This document shows, piece after piece, positions 32,144 through 43,210 of a stretch of DNA of 64,000 bases. Below the pieces are notes generated by a model. It was not told the origin of the DNA. It was given only the letters and a program-made list of their open reading frames with translations, and ran no database searches. Every line of letters begins with the position of its first letter. Positions within the stretch are counted from its first letter, which is position 1. The translations under genes were made by a program, and so were the position numbers. Origin of the DNA: Leisingera sp. M658 (GTDB lineage Bacteria; Pseudomonadota; Alphaproteobacteria; Rhodobacterales; Rhodobacteraceae); NCBI RefSeq assembly GCF_025144145.1, contig NZ_CP083546.1, positions 2,992,501-3,056,500 on the forward strand, given 5' to 3'.

Positions 32144-34561
32144 ATGAGCAAACTTCCCAAGGTCATTCTAGGCTGGTTTACCGCCCGCGGCTGGTCCATC
32201 CACCCGCACCAGCACTCCATGCTGGACTGTGCCGGGGATCCGGCAACCCTGCTGATCGCCCCCACCGGCGGCGGCAAGACCATGGCCGGCTTTCTGCCCA
32301 CCCTCGCCGATCTGGCAGAAAGCCCTCATGACGGGCTGCACACCCTCTATATTTCACCGCTCAAGGCCCTTGCTGCAGACATCAAGCGCAACCTGCGCGC
32401 CCCGGTCGAAGATATGGGCCTGCCCATCCGCATTGACGACCGCACCGGCGACACGCCATCCTCCCGCAAACGGCGCCAGCGCGCCGATCCGCCGCATATC
32501 CTGCTGACCACACCGGAAAGCCTGGCGCTGCTCACCTCCTACGAGGATGCGGCCCGCACTTTCAAAGGGCTGAAGCGGGTGGTGGTGGACGAGATCCATG
32601 CGCTGGCCGAAAGCAAACGCGGCGACCAGCTGATGCTGGCCCTGGCGCGGCTGCAAACGCTCTGCCCTGATCTGCGCCGGGTGGGCCTGTCAGCTACCGT
32701 GGACGACCCGCAGGCCATTGCCAGCTATCTTGCCTGCCACCCGGACCCCTGCAAAATCGTGCAGGCAGACCCCGGCCCCGCCCCGGACATCCGGATGCTG
32801 GAAACCGCAGAAGCGCCACCCTGGGCCGGCGGCGGCGCGGCCTATGCCATCGCGGCGGTGATGGAACAGATCCAGGCGCATAAAACCACGCTGATATTTC
32901 ACAACACCCGCGCCCAGGCCGAGATTTTCTTTCGCAATCTCTGGCTCGCCAATGACGATGCGCTGCCGATCGGGATCCATCACGGCTCGCTCGACCGGGG
33001 CCAGCGCGAACGGGTCGAAGCCGCCATGGTCCGCGGCGAGCTGCGCGCCATTGTCTGCACCGGTTCACTGGACCTCGGCATCGACTGGGGCGATGTGGAC
33101 CTGGTGATTCAGATCGGCGCACCGAAGAACGTGAAACGCCTGGTCCAGCGCATCGGCCGCGCCAACCACCGCTACAACGCGCCGTCCAAGGCGCTTCTGG
33201 TGCCCGCCAACCGGTTTGAAGTGGTGGAATGCCGTGCCGCGCTGGACGCCGTCCGTGCAGGCGATCTGGATGGCGAGGCGCGCGGCCCCGCCCCCCGCGA
33301 CGTTCTTTGCCAGCACATCCTGATTGCAGCCTGCGCCGGGCCGTTTGATGCGGATGAACTCTACACCGAAATAACCAGCGCCGGCGCCTATGCCGCCCTC
33401 ACCCGCGCCGGTTTCGATGCCTGTCTGGATTTCTGTGCCACCGGCGGCTACGCGCTGAAAGCTTACGACCAGTGGCAGCGCCTGTTGCAACGCCCGGACG
33501 GCAAATGGCAGCTGCGCGATCCGCGCGCCGCCCAACGCATCCGCATGAACCTGGGCACCATCCAGGACGCCGACCTCATCAAGGTGCGTCTGAAGCGCAG
33601 CCGCGGCGGCAAGCCCCTGGGCGAGATCGAGGAAGCCTTTGCCGCCACCCTCACCCCCGGCGACACCTTTCTGATCGGCGGCCGGACCGTGCGATACGAG
33701 GGGCTGCGCGAAATGACCGTCGAGGTCACCCGCACCCCCGGCAGGAAACCGAAGATCGCAGTGTTCTCCGGCACCAAATTCGCCACCTCGACCCAGCTCA
33801 GCGCGCGCATCCTGGAGATGTTCAGTCAGGACAGCTGGCCAGATCTGCCCCGCCACACCGCCGAATGGCTGGAACTGCAGCGCGACGTCTCGGACCTTCC
33901 CCGCGCCGGGTCGCTGCTGATCGAAAGCTTCCCCCGCGACGGGCGCGAGTATGCCTGCATTTACGGCTTTGCCGGCCGTAACGCACAGCAAACGCTGGGG
34001 CTGCTTCTGACCAAGCGGATGGAGGAGCTTGGCCTTGATCCGCTTGGCTTTGTCTCGACCGACTACGCCACCTTGATCTGGGGGCTTGAGCCGCTGACCG
34101 ACCCGGCCCCGCTGTTCGATGTCACAGCCCTGCGCGAGGGGCTGGACGGCTGGCTGGCCGGCAACGCAGTAATGAAACGCGCCTTCCGCGGCGCGGCGAC
34201 CATTGCCGGGCTGATTGAACGCAACACACCCGGGCAACGCAAGAACGGGCGCCAAGCAACATTCTCCTCCGACATCCTCTATGACACGCTCAGGAAATAC
34301 GACCCGGACCACCTGCTGATGGGCATCACCCGCGACGAAGCCCTGCGCGGGCTGGTGGACTTTGGCCGCGTTGAGCAGATGCTGGCACGGATCAATGGCC
34401 GGATCACCCTGCGGCGGCTGGACCGGATCTCGCCGCTTGCAGCGCCGCTTTTGCTGGAGGCTGGCAAGGTTCCGGTCAAAGGCGCAGCGCAGGAAAAGCT
34501 GCTGCAACGCGAGGCTGAAGCGCTGATGCGGCTATCCGGACTGGACCGGCTGGTGCAATAG
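32144..34561 (+). CDS. Ligase-associated DNA damage response DEXH-box helicase (Lhr-like)
   Basis: An 805-residue superfamily 2 helicase of the Lhr core type. Walker A is PTGGGKT (40-46), the DEIH box is at 149-152 (VVVDEIHALAESKRG), and the HHGSLDRGQRE and RLVQRIGRANHR segments belong to the second RecA domain. Winged-helix and Lhr-core domains fill residues 380-780. In the known four-gene cluster this helicase accompanies an ATP-dependent DNA ligase, an exonuclease and the nuclease PdeM. Only PdeM is adjacent here. Confidence 0.93.
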   Translation: MSKLPKVILGWFTARGWSIHPHQHSMLDCAGDPATLLIAPTGGGKTMAGFLPTLADLAESPHDGLHTLYISPLKALAADIKRNLRAPVEDMGLPIRIDDRTGDTPSSRKRRQRADPPHILLTTPESLALLTSYEDAARTFKGLKRVVVDEIHALAESKRGDQLMLALARLQTLCPDLRRVGLSATVDDPQAIASYLACHPDPCKIVQADPGPAPDIRMLETAEAPPWAGGGAAYAIAAVMEQIQAHKTTLIFHNTRAQAEIFFRNLWLANDDALPIGIHHGSLDRGQRERVEAAMVRGELRAIVCTGSLDLGIDWGDVDLVIQIGAPKNVKRLVQRIGRANHRYNAPSKALLVPANRFEVVECRAALDAVRAGDLDGEARGPAPRDVLCQHILIAACAGPFDADELYTEITSAGAYAALTRAGFDACLDFCATGGYALKAYDQWQRLLQRPDGKWQLRDPRAAQRIRMNLGTIQDADLIKVRLKRSRGGKPLGEIEEAFAATLTPGDTFLIGGRTVRYEGLREMTVEVTRTPGRKPKIAVFSGTKFATSTQLSARILEMFSQDSWPDLPRHTAEWLELQRDVSDLPRAGSLLIESFPRDGREYACIYGFAGRNAQQTLGLLLTKRMEELGLDPLGFVSTDYATLIWGLEPLTDPAPLFDVTALREGLDGWLAGNAVMKRAFRGAATIAGLIERNTPGQRKNGRQATFSSDILYDTLRKYDPDHLLMGITRDEALRGLVDFGRVEQMLARINGRITLRRLDRISPLAAPLLLEAGKVPVKGAAQEKLLQREAEALMRLSGLDRLVQ

Positions 34562-34598
34562 CGCTTGCCTGTTGGGCCAGCGCGTCTAAGACCACAGC

Positions 34599-35249
34599 AT
34601 GAACGGATTTGATTTCAACCTTGCCGGCGCCCGCCTGACCGCGCTCGGCTCCGGCGCGCTCTGGTGGGCGGACCACCGGCTGCTTTGCGTCTCCGACCTG
34701 CATCTTGGAAAATCCGCACGCCATGCGCGGCGCGGCGGCAGTGCCCTGCCCCCTTACGAAGGCCGTGACACACTCAACCGCCTTGAGAGACTGGTCGCAG
34801 ACCTCAACCCGGCAACTGTGGTTTGCCTCGGCGACAGCTTCGACGATAATGCCGCAGCCACAGCATTGCCGGCCTCAGAAAGAGGCCAAACCCAAGACCT
34901 GATGCAAAACCGCCGCTGGATCTGGATCGAGGGAAACCACGACCCCGCCCCCACCGGTCTAGGCGGGGAGCATTTGGCGGACTTGCGGGTTGGCCCCCTC
35001 ACCTTCCGCCACATTGCTGATCCGCCGGCAACGGCGGAAATCTCCGGCCACTACCATCCCAAGGCCCGCGTCCGCAGCAATTCACGCCCCTGTTTCCTGC
35101 TGGACACCTCCCGCCTGATCCTGCCGGCCTTCGGCACCTATACCGGCGGGTTGCGCAGCACCGATCCGGCGCTTGCATCCTTGATGGCGCCGAATGCCTT
35201 GGCCATTCTGACCGGTCCGCAAGCCCTGCCGATACCGATGCCCCGCTAA
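34599..35249 (+). CDS. pdeM: Ligase-associated DNA damage response endonuclease PdeM
   Basis: A 216-residue calcineurin-like metallophosphoesterase. Metal motifs in order are CVSDLHLGKS (DxH), CLGDSFDD (GD), EGNHD and SGHYHPK (GHxH). The insertion RHARRGGSALPPYEGRDTL is typical of PdeM. It starts 37 bases after the helicase stop and is probably co-transcribed. Its substrate (DNA or cyclic nucleotide) is not settled from sequence. Confidence 0.92.
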   Translation: MNGFDFNLAGARLTALGSGALWWADHRLLCVSDLHLGKSARHARRGGSALPPYEGRDTLNRLERLVADLNPATVVCLGDSFDDNAAATALPASERGQTQDLMQNRRWIWIEGNHDPAPTGLGGEHLADLRVGPLTFRHIADPPATAEISGHYHPKARVRSNSRPCFLLDTSRLILPAFGTYTGGLRSTDPALASLMAPNALAILTGPQALPIPMPR

Positions 35250-35322
35250 GTGGCGCAGCGTCACCGCCATGGGGCCGCCCTTCTCTTCTATGCTTGGCCT
35301 CAGCAAAAGAAGGACACTCAAA

Positions 35323-35730
35323 ATGGAACACCGCATCCGCAGCAGTTTCGCCAAGCAAAGCATGATGCAAACCCTGGGCGCAAACATCCAAAGCGTCTCG
35401 GATGGTGAAGTGGTGATCACTGCGCCGATCCTGCCCGGCAGCCGCCAGCAGCACGATGCGGCCCATGCGGCGCTGAGCTTTGCCATCGGCGACACTGCTG
35501 CCGGATATGCGGCGCTGACAAAAATGCCGGAAAACAGCGAGGTGATGACAGCTGAGATGAAGATCAACCTGCTGGCGCCGGGTGCCGGCGACACCTTACG
35601 GGCGACCGGCAAGGTCATCAAACCGGGGCGCCGGCTGGTCATCGTCACGGCTGAGGTCCACGCGCTGCAGGGCAGCCAGGAAAAGCTGATTGCCATCCTC
35701 CAGGGCACGATGGTGCCGGTCCCGGCCTGA
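35323..35730 (+). CDS. PaaI-family hotdog thioesterase
   Basis: A 135-residue 4HBT-fold protein. The central region QHDAAHAALSFAIGDTAAG (about 46-64) corresponds to the H-G/N-hotdog helix of PaaI thioesterases, which hydrolyse aryl- or acyl-CoA. The strands MTAEMKINLLAPG and LRATGKVIKPGRRLVIV follow. The start was chosen at the ATG after AGAAGGACACTC; an upstream in-frame ATG is unlikely. It lies 73 bases after pdeM and its substrate is unknown. Confidence 0.88.
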   Translation: MEHRIRSSFAKQSMMQTLGANIQSVSDGEVVITAPILPGSRQQHDAAHAALSFAIGDTAAGYAALTKMPENSEVMTAEMKINLLAPGAGDTLRATGKVIKPGRRLVIVTAEVHALQGSQEKLIAILQGTMVPVPA

Positions 35731-35810
35731 GGGTCAAAGACCGTAACTTCCACGTTTTTCTACAGGATCTCTGCGAGCCGCCAAGTGAAACGGCGCTTTT
35801 TCATCTTTGT

Positions 35811-35850
35811 AAAAAAACACTCCCGCCGGAGGCGTCCGGCGGGAGTTGTT
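35811..35850 (-). terminator. Rho-independent terminator of folD
   Basis: CTCCCGCCGGA (35820-35830) with TCCGGCGGGAG (35835-35845), loop GGCG, flanked on the plus strand by an A-run at 35811-35817. On the minus strand it gives a perfect 11-bp stem followed by TGTTTTTTT, 29 bases after the folD stop. Confidence 0.93.
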
Positions 35851-35879
35851 TGGTACAGGTTTCAGCGTTCTGCGCTGCC

Positions 35880-36782
35880 TCAGGCGGTCAGGCCTTCGGG
35901 CTCTTTCAGACCGTTGGCGCGGCAGCAGGCGGTGACGGTGTTCGCGAGCAGGCAGGCAATCGTCATCGGGCCGACACCGCCCGGAACCGGGGTGATGGCG
36001 CCGGCGCGCTCGGACGCAGAAGCGAAGTCGACATCGCCAACCAGCTTCATCTTGCCTTCCCCTTTTTCGGGCGCATCAATCCGGTTGATGCCCACGTCAA
36101 TCACGGTGGCGCCTTCCTTGATCCAGTCGCCCGGCACCATTTCCGGGCGGCCCACGGCGGCCACAACGATGTCGGCGCGGCGCACAACATCGGGCAGGTC
36201 CTTGGTGCGCGAATGCGCGATGGTCACGGTGCAGCTGTCGCCCAGCAGCAGCTGCGCCATCGGCTTGCCGACGATGTTGGAGCGGCCAATGACAACCGCA
36301 TCCATGCCCGACAGCGAGCCGTGGTGCTCGCGCAGCATCATCAGGCAGCCCAAGGGCGTGCAGGGCACCATCGATTTCTGGCCGGTGCCCAGAAGGCCGA
36401 CGTTGGAGATGTGGAACCCGTCGACGTCCTTTTCCGGCGCGATCGAGTTGATCACCAGGTCTTCGTTCATGTGCTTGGGCAGCGGCAGCTGCACCAGGAT
36501 GCCATGCACCGAAGCGTCGTTGTTCAGCTGCTCGACCACGGCCAGCAGGTCCGCTTCCGAGGTGTCCGCATCCAGCTTGTGCTCATAGGAGTTCATGCCG
36601 GCCTCAACGGTCTGCTTGCCCTTGGAGCGCACATAGACCTGGCTTGCCGGGTCTTCGCCGACCAGTACCACGGCGAGACCGGGGGTGATGCCGTTTTCCT
36701 CTTTCAGCCGCGCCACATGCTCGGCCACCTGGCCGCGCACCTTGGCCGCAAAGGCCTTGCCGTCAATCAGAGTTGCTGCCAT
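35880..36782 (-). CDS. folD: Methylenetetrahydrofolate dehydrogenase / methenyltetrahydrofolate cyclohydrolase
   Basis: A 300-residue bifunctional enzyme that interconverts 5,10-methylene- and 10-formyl-tetrahydrofolate with NADP. The catalytic YVRSKGK segment (50-56) supplies the active-site Lys. Other FolD signatures are [30 protein letters not shown] (NADP loop) and [17 protein letters not shown] near the C-terminus. It stands 103 bases after the chorismate mutase gene, downstream of fhs on the same strand, so consecutive one-carbon steps are grouped. Confidence 0.97.
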   Translation of the reverse strand: MAATLIDGKAFAAKVRGQVAEHVARLKEENGITPGLAVVLVGEDPASQVYVRSKGKQTVEAGMNSYEHKLDADTSEADLLAVVEQLNNDASVHGILVQLPLPKHMNEDLVINSIAPEKDVDGFHISNVGLLGTGQKSMVPCTPLGCLMMLREHHGSLSGMDAVVIGRSNIVGKPMAQLLLGDSCTVTIAHSRTKDLPDVVRRADIVVAAVGRPEMVPGDWIKEGATVIDVGINRIDAPEKGEGKMKLVGDVDFASASERAGAITPVPGGVGPMTIACLLANTVTACCRANGLKEPEGLTA

Positions 36783-36885
36783 TTGATCTCTTCCTCTTTG
36801 CCGCAGGCGCGGGCCTCCGCCCGGATGCCTGCCCTATTCCTCTTTAGCGGTCGCGATGCCCGAGCCGCAGGTGCCCTGCTCAGCA

Positions 36886-37191
36886 TCACTCCTCACGGAT
36901 CACCCGCGCCTCGCGGGCAATCGACCACTCCACCAGCTGCCGCCACAGGCGCTCAGCCAGATCGGGGTCCAGCCCCTGGGCCTCAGCCGCGGCGCGGGCA
37001 TTCAGCACCACTTCTTCAACCCGCTCCGGGATCCGCGCCGGCCAGCCGTTTGCCTGCTTCAGCGCGATCGCCCGGTCGATGTATCCAGCCCGCACGGCCA
37101 GCAGCGCCACCAGCTCCCGGTCCAGATGGTCGATCTGAAGCCGGAGGCTGGCCATATCGCTGCAGGCATCTGGCGGGGTGCGTGTGCTCAT
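36886..37191 (-). CDS. Chorismate mutase (AroQ class, single domain)
   Basis: A 101-residue all-helical AroQ protein that converts chorismate to prephenate for tyrosine and phenylalanine synthesis. The first helix has LRLQIDHLDRELVALLAVRA (16-35), with Arg17 and the usual ID-D-LVALL pattern. IALKQANGWPARIPERVEEV carries the second-helix Lys and Arg, and LWRQLVEWSIAREARVI closes the site. It lies between fhs and folD, which is metabolically unrelated but conserved in related genomes. Confidence 0.93.
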   Translation of the reverse strand: MSTRTPPDACSDMASLRLQIDHLDRELVALLAVRAGYIDRAIALKQANGWPARIPERVEEVVLNARAAAEAQGLDPDLAERLWRQLVEWSIAREARVIREE

Positions 37192-37250
37192 GTCTTAAAA
37201 CTCTCACGGCCCGGGATGGGTCCCGGGCCGTGAGTGCCGCATATCGCCGT

Positions 37251-38927
37251 TTAGAACAAGCCTTCGATCTGGCCGTCGTCATTCAGGCGGATGGTTTCCG
37301 AGGCCGGTTTGCGCGGCAGGCCCGGCATCGTCATGATCTCGCCGCAGACCGCCACGATGAAGCCGGCACCGGCCGACAGGCGGACTTCACGCACCGGCAC
37401 CGAATGGCCGGTGGGCGCACCGCGCAACGACGGGTCGGTCGAGAAGGAATACTGGGTCTTCGCCATGCAGACCGGCAGATTGCCGTAGCCTGCGTCTTCC
37501 CATTCCTTCAGCTGGTTGCGGATCTTGTTGTCGGCCAGCACCTCGTCGGCGCGGTAGATGCGCTTGGCGATGGTGTCGATCTTGTCGAACAGCGACATCT
37601 CGTCCGGGTAGATCGGCGCAAAGTTGGCCTGACCCGCATCGACGATCTCAACCACTTTCTCGGCCAGCGGCGCGGAGCCTTCCGAGCCCAGCTCCCAGTG
37701 GCGCGACAGCACCGCCTCGACGCCATGGGTGGCGGCGTAGGCTTTGACGGCGTCGACTTCGGCATCGGTGTCGGTGACAAAGTGGTTGATCGCGACGACA
37801 ACCGGCACACCAAAGGATTTGATGTTCTCGATGTGGCGGCCGAGGTTGGCGCAGCCGTTGTTCACAGCCTCGACGTTCTCAGCACCCAGGTCAGCCTTGG
37901 CGACGCCGCCGTTCATCTTCATCGCGCGCACGGTGGCAACCAGCACAACCGCGGACGGTGCGATGCCTGCCTTGCGGCATTTGATGTTCATGAACTTCTC
38001 GGCACCCAGATCAGCACCAAAGCCTGCCTCGGTCACCACATAGTCGGCGACTTTCAGCGCGGTCTTGGTGGCAATAACCGAGTTGCAGCCGTGGGCGATA
38101 TTGGCAAACGGGCCGCCGTGCACAAACGCCGGGTTGTTTTCCAGGGTCTGCACCAGATTCGGCTGCATCGCGTCCTTCAGCAGCACGGTCATCGCGCCTT
38201 CGGCCTTGATGTCGCGGCAGTAGACCGGGGTCTTGTCGCGGCGGTAGGCCACGATGATGTCGCCCAGGCGCTTTTCCAGGTCCTTCAGATCATTCGCGAG
38301 GCACAGGATCGCCATCACTTCGGAGGCCACGGTGATGTCAAAACCGGCTTCGCGCGGGAAGCCGTTGGAGACGCCGCCCAGGGACGCGGTGATGGTGCGC
38401 AGGGCGCGGTCGTTCATGTCCACAACCCGGCGCCAGGCGACGCGGCGGGTGTCGATGTCGCATTCATTGCCCCAGTAGATGTGGTTGTCGATCATCGCCG
38501 ACAGCAGCGAGTGCGCCGAGGTGATGGCGTGGAAGTCGCCGGTGAAGTGGAGGTTCATTTCCTCCATCGGCACCACTTGCGCGTAACCGCCGCCTGCAGC
38601 GCCGCCCTTCATGCCGAAGTTCGGACCCAAGGACGCCTCGCGGATACAGATCATCGCGTTCTTGCCGATCCGGTTCAGCCCGTCGCCCAGACCCACGGTG
38701 GTGGTGGTCTTGCCTTCGCCCGCCGGTGTCGGGTTGATCGCGGTCACCAGGATCAGCTTGCCGTCTTCCTTGGACTGAACCGAGTTGATGAACGACTGGG
38801 ACACCTTTGCCTTGTCGTGGCCGTAGGGCAGCAGATCGCCGCTGGAAATCCCGATCTTCGCACCAATCTCCTGGATCGGCTTCTTCTGCGCTTCACGCGC
38901 AATCTCGATGTCACTCTTGTAGCTCAT
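37251..38927 (-). CDS. fhs: Formate--tetrahydrofolate ligase
   Basis: A 558-residue ATP-dependent enzyme that makes 10-formyltetrahydrofolate from formate. The P-loop [11 protein letters not shown] is at 67-77. [20 protein letters not shown] and [14 protein letters not shown] are signature blocks. The start is ATG 38927 behind AGGAACC; an upstream ATG would add 13 irregular residues. With FolD it forms a formate-to-C1 route, useful in marine bacteria that use methylated compounds such as DMSP or glycine betaine. That ecological link is inference. Confidence 0.97.
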   Translation of the reverse strand: MSYKSDIEIAREAQKKPIQEIGAKIGISSGDLLPYGHDKAKVSQSFINSVQSKEDGKLILVTAINPTPAGEGKTTTTVGLGDGLNRIGKNAMICIREASLGPNFGMKGGAAGGGYAQVVPMEEMNLHFTGDFHAITSAHSLLSAMIDNHIYWGNECDIDTRRVAWRRVVDMNDRALRTITASLGGVSNGFPREAGFDITVASEVMAILCLANDLKDLEKRLGDIIVAYRRDKTPVYCRDIKAEGAMTVLLKDAMQPNLVQTLENNPAFVHGGPFANIAHGCNSVIATKTALKVADYVVTEAGFGADLGAEKFMNIKCRKAGIAPSAVVLVATVRAMKMNGGVAKADLGAENVEAVNNGCANLGRHIENIKSFGVPVVVAINHFVTDTDAEVDAVKAYAATHGVEAVLSRHWELGSEGSAPLAEKVVEIVDAGQANFAPIYPDEMSLFDKIDTIAKRIYRADEVLADNKIRNQLKEWEDAGYGNLPVCMAKTQYSFSTDPSLRGAPTGHSVPVREVRLSAGAGFIVAVCGEIMTMPGLPRKPASETIRLNDDGQIEGLF

Positions 38928-39078
38928 GGCAAGGTTCCTGCTGAGTTTGCATACAATCGCCGGCACAGAGATGCCGGTTTCGCGATAGACTTAGCCAATA
39001 TGCGGCAAAACACGCGCGTGATTTCCGACATTATCCTGCCTCGAAGCGGCGTGAGGTCTTTCGCAGGCCCTGCAGAGG

Positions 39079-39110
39079 TTCCTTAAAGGAAACGCTTTCC
39101 CTTTAAGGAA
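39079..39110 (-). other. Inverted repeat between the MOSC gene and fhs
   Basis: TTCCTTAAAGG (39079-39089) and CCTTTAAGGAA (39100-39110) form an 11-bp stem, six bases beyond the MOSC stop. No U-tract follows on the minus strand. It may end or protect the MOSC transcript before fhs. Confidence 0.45.
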
Positions 39111-39115
39111 GGGAT

Positions 39116-39691
39116 TCATGGCGCCCAGGCGCGTTGATCCGGCACAAAGAGGGCGAATTCGCCGCCCAGGTTCACACTTCCCGGCCGTTCAACCCAGGCC
39201 GTGATTCCCCGGCGGTTCTTTGCGGCAGGCTTGAACCGGGCGCCACATCCGCTGTGATCTCTTTCAATCTCCCGCCCTGGCAGCACGCAAGGCCGGTTTT
39301 CCATATCGACAGTCAAGGTCACCCCGTCCGGTCCCTGCAGCCGGGAACCAGGCGGCACAAAGGTAAAGTCCGGGATGCCGCGCAGGATGATAGTGGCGCC
39401 CAGATGGGCCGGGTCGACCCGCTCCATTCCCATGTCCGCGGCAATCACTGCCAGCTCTTCCTCGGACAGGATCGTCAACTGGCGGACATTGCGGATCTCG
39501 GTGCCTTCAGGATAGAGATTGCGGACCCGCACGCAGGAGGCGCGGTTCTCCCCCTCGTGGCGTTCACCGGCAATGCCGGAAAACCCAAGCTGCAACTGGC
39601 CGGCCGGTTCCGCCCGCAGACTATCGCCAGCCGGAACCATGCCCAGCCAGGTGATTTCCCCTTTGAATCCGCTGTCCCGCAATACCGGCAT
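39116..39691 (-). CDS. MOSC domain-containing protein
   Basis: A 191-residue stand-alone MOSC (molybdenum cofactor sulfurase C-terminal) protein. The conserved cysteine is in ENRPCVLPGREIE, and strands NVRQLTILSEEEL and LGATIILRGIPDFTFVPPGS match the beta-barrel. MOSC domains bind sulfur at this Cys for Moco-related or reductive chemistry; no partner is adjacent. The start was set at ATG 39691 after AGGAG. Residues upstream in the open frame are not needed. Confidence 0.88.
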   Translation of the reverse strand: MPVLRDSGFKGEITWLGMVPAGDSLRAEPAGQLQLGFSGIAGERHEGENRASCVRVRNLYPEGTEIRNVRQLTILSEEELAVIAADMGMERVDPAHLGATIILRGIPDFTFVPPGSRLQGPDGVTLTVDMENRPCVLPGREIERDHSGCGARFKPAAKNRRGITAWVERPGSVNLGGEFALFVPDQRAWAP

Positions 39692-39849
39692 TGCCTGTTT
39701 CTCCTGCTGAAGTTTGATCAATCCCGGCGAAGGCTACACGCTTTGACAATGGTTGCCAGCGCGAAAATGCCTGATACCCCTTTGTTTCCGTATGAAGAAA
39801 TCGCACAGCCGTCCAAAGGATCGGATCGCAATGGCGATCCGATCCGGGC

Positions 39850-39890
39850 GGGGGCCGCGGCGGGCAGCTTTGCTGCCCGCCGCGGCCCCC
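39850..39890. repeat. Perfect 19-bp GC stem-loop downstream of ftsH
   Basis: Positions 39850-39868 pair perfectly with 39872-39890, loop TTT, with arms made of GGGGGCCGCGG and CGGGCAGC. It lies between the convergent-free end of ftsH (minus) and the MOSC start region. It is followed on the plus strand by CCCCCC rather than T. A second hairpin CGGATCG/CGATCCG precedes it (39826-39845). This may be a barrier to transcription from ftsH or part of an intergenic repeat. Confidence 0.6.
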
Positions 39891-39902
39891 GCCCCCCGTC
39901 CC

Positions 39903-39945
39903 AAAAAAAATGTCCCGGAAACCGCAGCTGGTTTCCGGGACATTT
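39903..39945 (-). terminator. Rho-independent terminator of ftsH
   Basis: A perfect 16-bp stem (39908-39923 with 39930-39945; arm AAATGTCCCGGAAACC) with a 6-nt loop. On the minus strand it is followed by eight T. It starts 20 bases after the ftsH stop and marks the end of the tol-pal-tilS-ftsH block. Confidence 0.95.
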
Positions 39946-39964
39946 CATTTTCAGGTTAGGATCC

Positions 39965-41878
<1,914 letters not shown>

Positions 41879-41932
41879 GGAAAGTTCTCCCTATCAGATA
41901 GGCGCGCCACACGGGCCGCCTGCGTTGTGCTT

Positions 41933-41960
41933 AAAATAAGGATCATTCGAGCAGGTTCAA
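41933..41960 (-). promoter_or_regulatory. Candidate ftsH promoter
   Basis: On the minus strand TTGAAC (41960-41955) and TATTTT (41938-41933) are spaced by 16 bases, about 55 bases before the ftsH start. The -35 overlaps the tilS stop. Because FtsH is often heat-inducible, a RpoH contribution is possible, but the -10 does not show the C-rich RpoH form. Confidence 0.35.
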
Positions 41961-43210
41961 TGCGATAAAAGGGATGCAAAGAACTCTTCTTCGGTTCCTG
42001 CCGTTTCCGCCGACCAGCCATTGGCGAATCCAGCCGCTGGTGCAGCCGCCAATTCCCCGCCCCGCCACACTGCCGGAGTGGCCTGCAGCACGGCGCCCGG
42101 CATCCCTGCAGCACGCCAGTCCGGGCATAGCTGCAGACCCTTTTGGCCTAGCGCGCGAATCTCGCAACCCTTTGCGTCGCCGCCATAAACCTTCCACCTG
42201 CCGTCCCAGGCCTGCCCCGGCAGAGAGACCTCGCCGCGCACGGAGTTATATTCGCGGCAGATCCATATCTGTTTGCTGGTGGTGACCAGACGGCAGCCCG
42301 CCAATGTGGCCGATCCGCCGTTGCGGGCCGCCAGAACGGCTTTTTCCATCGGCACACGGCGCGGCGGGTAAGCAGTGCCGGAAATCCACTGAATGGAGCG
42401 CACCAGCAGCCGGTGGCTGATTTCACTGGGCAAAGTGCGGAATTTGCGCTGACACAGGGCAACAGCGCCCGCCTGCACATGCGCCAAGTCGCGGGCGGCC
42501 AGGAACACATACCAGTCCAGCGCTTCACGGGCCTTGGCCATGTTGCGGGCAATCTTGGCAAAAACCGCAGGGGTCAAGCCCAGCGGCGCCAGTTCCTGCA
42601 GCGCCCGGCGCACCCGGACCCGTTCGAATCTGGTATCCTCGTTGCTCGGGTCTTCGGACCATGCAATGCCGCAGCTTTCCAGATAGTCCCGCAATTCGCA
42701 ACGGGTTACATCCAGCAGCGGCCGCAGCAGCGTCACGCCGTTGTGCGTGCGCCGCTCTGCCATCCCCGACAGCCCGGTCACACCAGAGGCACGCGCCATC
42801 CGCATCAGAACCGTTTCAGCCTGATCATCTGCGGTGTGGCCCAGTGCCAGCACCGGAATGCCGTGGCGCCGTGCCCAGCCGGTCAGCAGATCATAGCGCG
42901 CCTCGCGGGCCTGGTTCTGCAGATTGCCGTTCTGCGGCCCGTCTTCCCAGCGCAGCACCTCATGGCTGATGCCAAGCCGGGCTGCTGCCGCCCCCGCGGC
43001 TTCGGCCTCTGCTGCTGCTTCCGGACGCAGCCCGTGATCAACAGTGGCGGCAAACAACACGACCTCGCCGCCGGCGAAACAGTCGTGCAGCAGATGCAGC
43101 AGCGCCATAGAATCACCGCCGCCCGAGACAGCGATTCCCAGCCGGTCAGGAAGGGCGGAGCGGAACTGGCTCCGCACCAGGGGCAGGATATTCTGCCGCG
43201 CGCCCGTCAA
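41957..43210 (-). CDS. tilS: tRNA(Ile)-lysidine synthase
   Basis: A 417-residue N-type ATP pyrophosphatase that changes C34 of tRNA-Ile(CAU) to lysidine, so it reads AUA. The PP-loop is AVSGGGDSMALL (27-38), with SGGGDS as the family signature. ALGHTADDQAETVLMRMARASG (a broken stretch near 120-141) and SNEDTRFERVRVR follow. The start overlaps the cpoB stop by four bases. The essential function explains its conserved place between the tol block and ftsH. Confidence 0.95.
   Translation of the reverse strand: MTGARQNILPLVRSQFRSALPDRLGIAVSGGGDSMALLHLLHDCFAGGEVVLFAATVDHGLRPEAAAEAEAAGAAAARLGISHEVLRWEDGPQNGNLQNQAREARYDLLTGWARRHGIPVLALGHTADDQAETVLMRMARASGVTGLSGMAERRTHNGVTLLRPLLDVTRCELRDYLESCGIAWSEDPSNEDTRFERVRVRRALQELAPLGLTPAVFAKIARNMAKAREALDWYVFLAARDLAHVQAGAVALCQRKFRTLPSEISHRLLVRSIQWISGTAYPPRRVPMEKAVLAARNGGSATLAGCRLVTTSKQIWICREYNSVRGEVSLPGQAWDGRWKVYGGDAKGCEIRALGQKGLQLCPDWRAAGMPGAVLQATPAVWRGGELAAAPAAGFANGWSAETAGTEEEFFASLLSH

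Noticed and set aside
35850-39086. 1078-codon plus-strand open frame
   Set aside because: It runs antisense to folD, chorismate mutase and fhs and gives a His/Arg/Gln-rich product with no domain. It is a shadow of high-GC genes.
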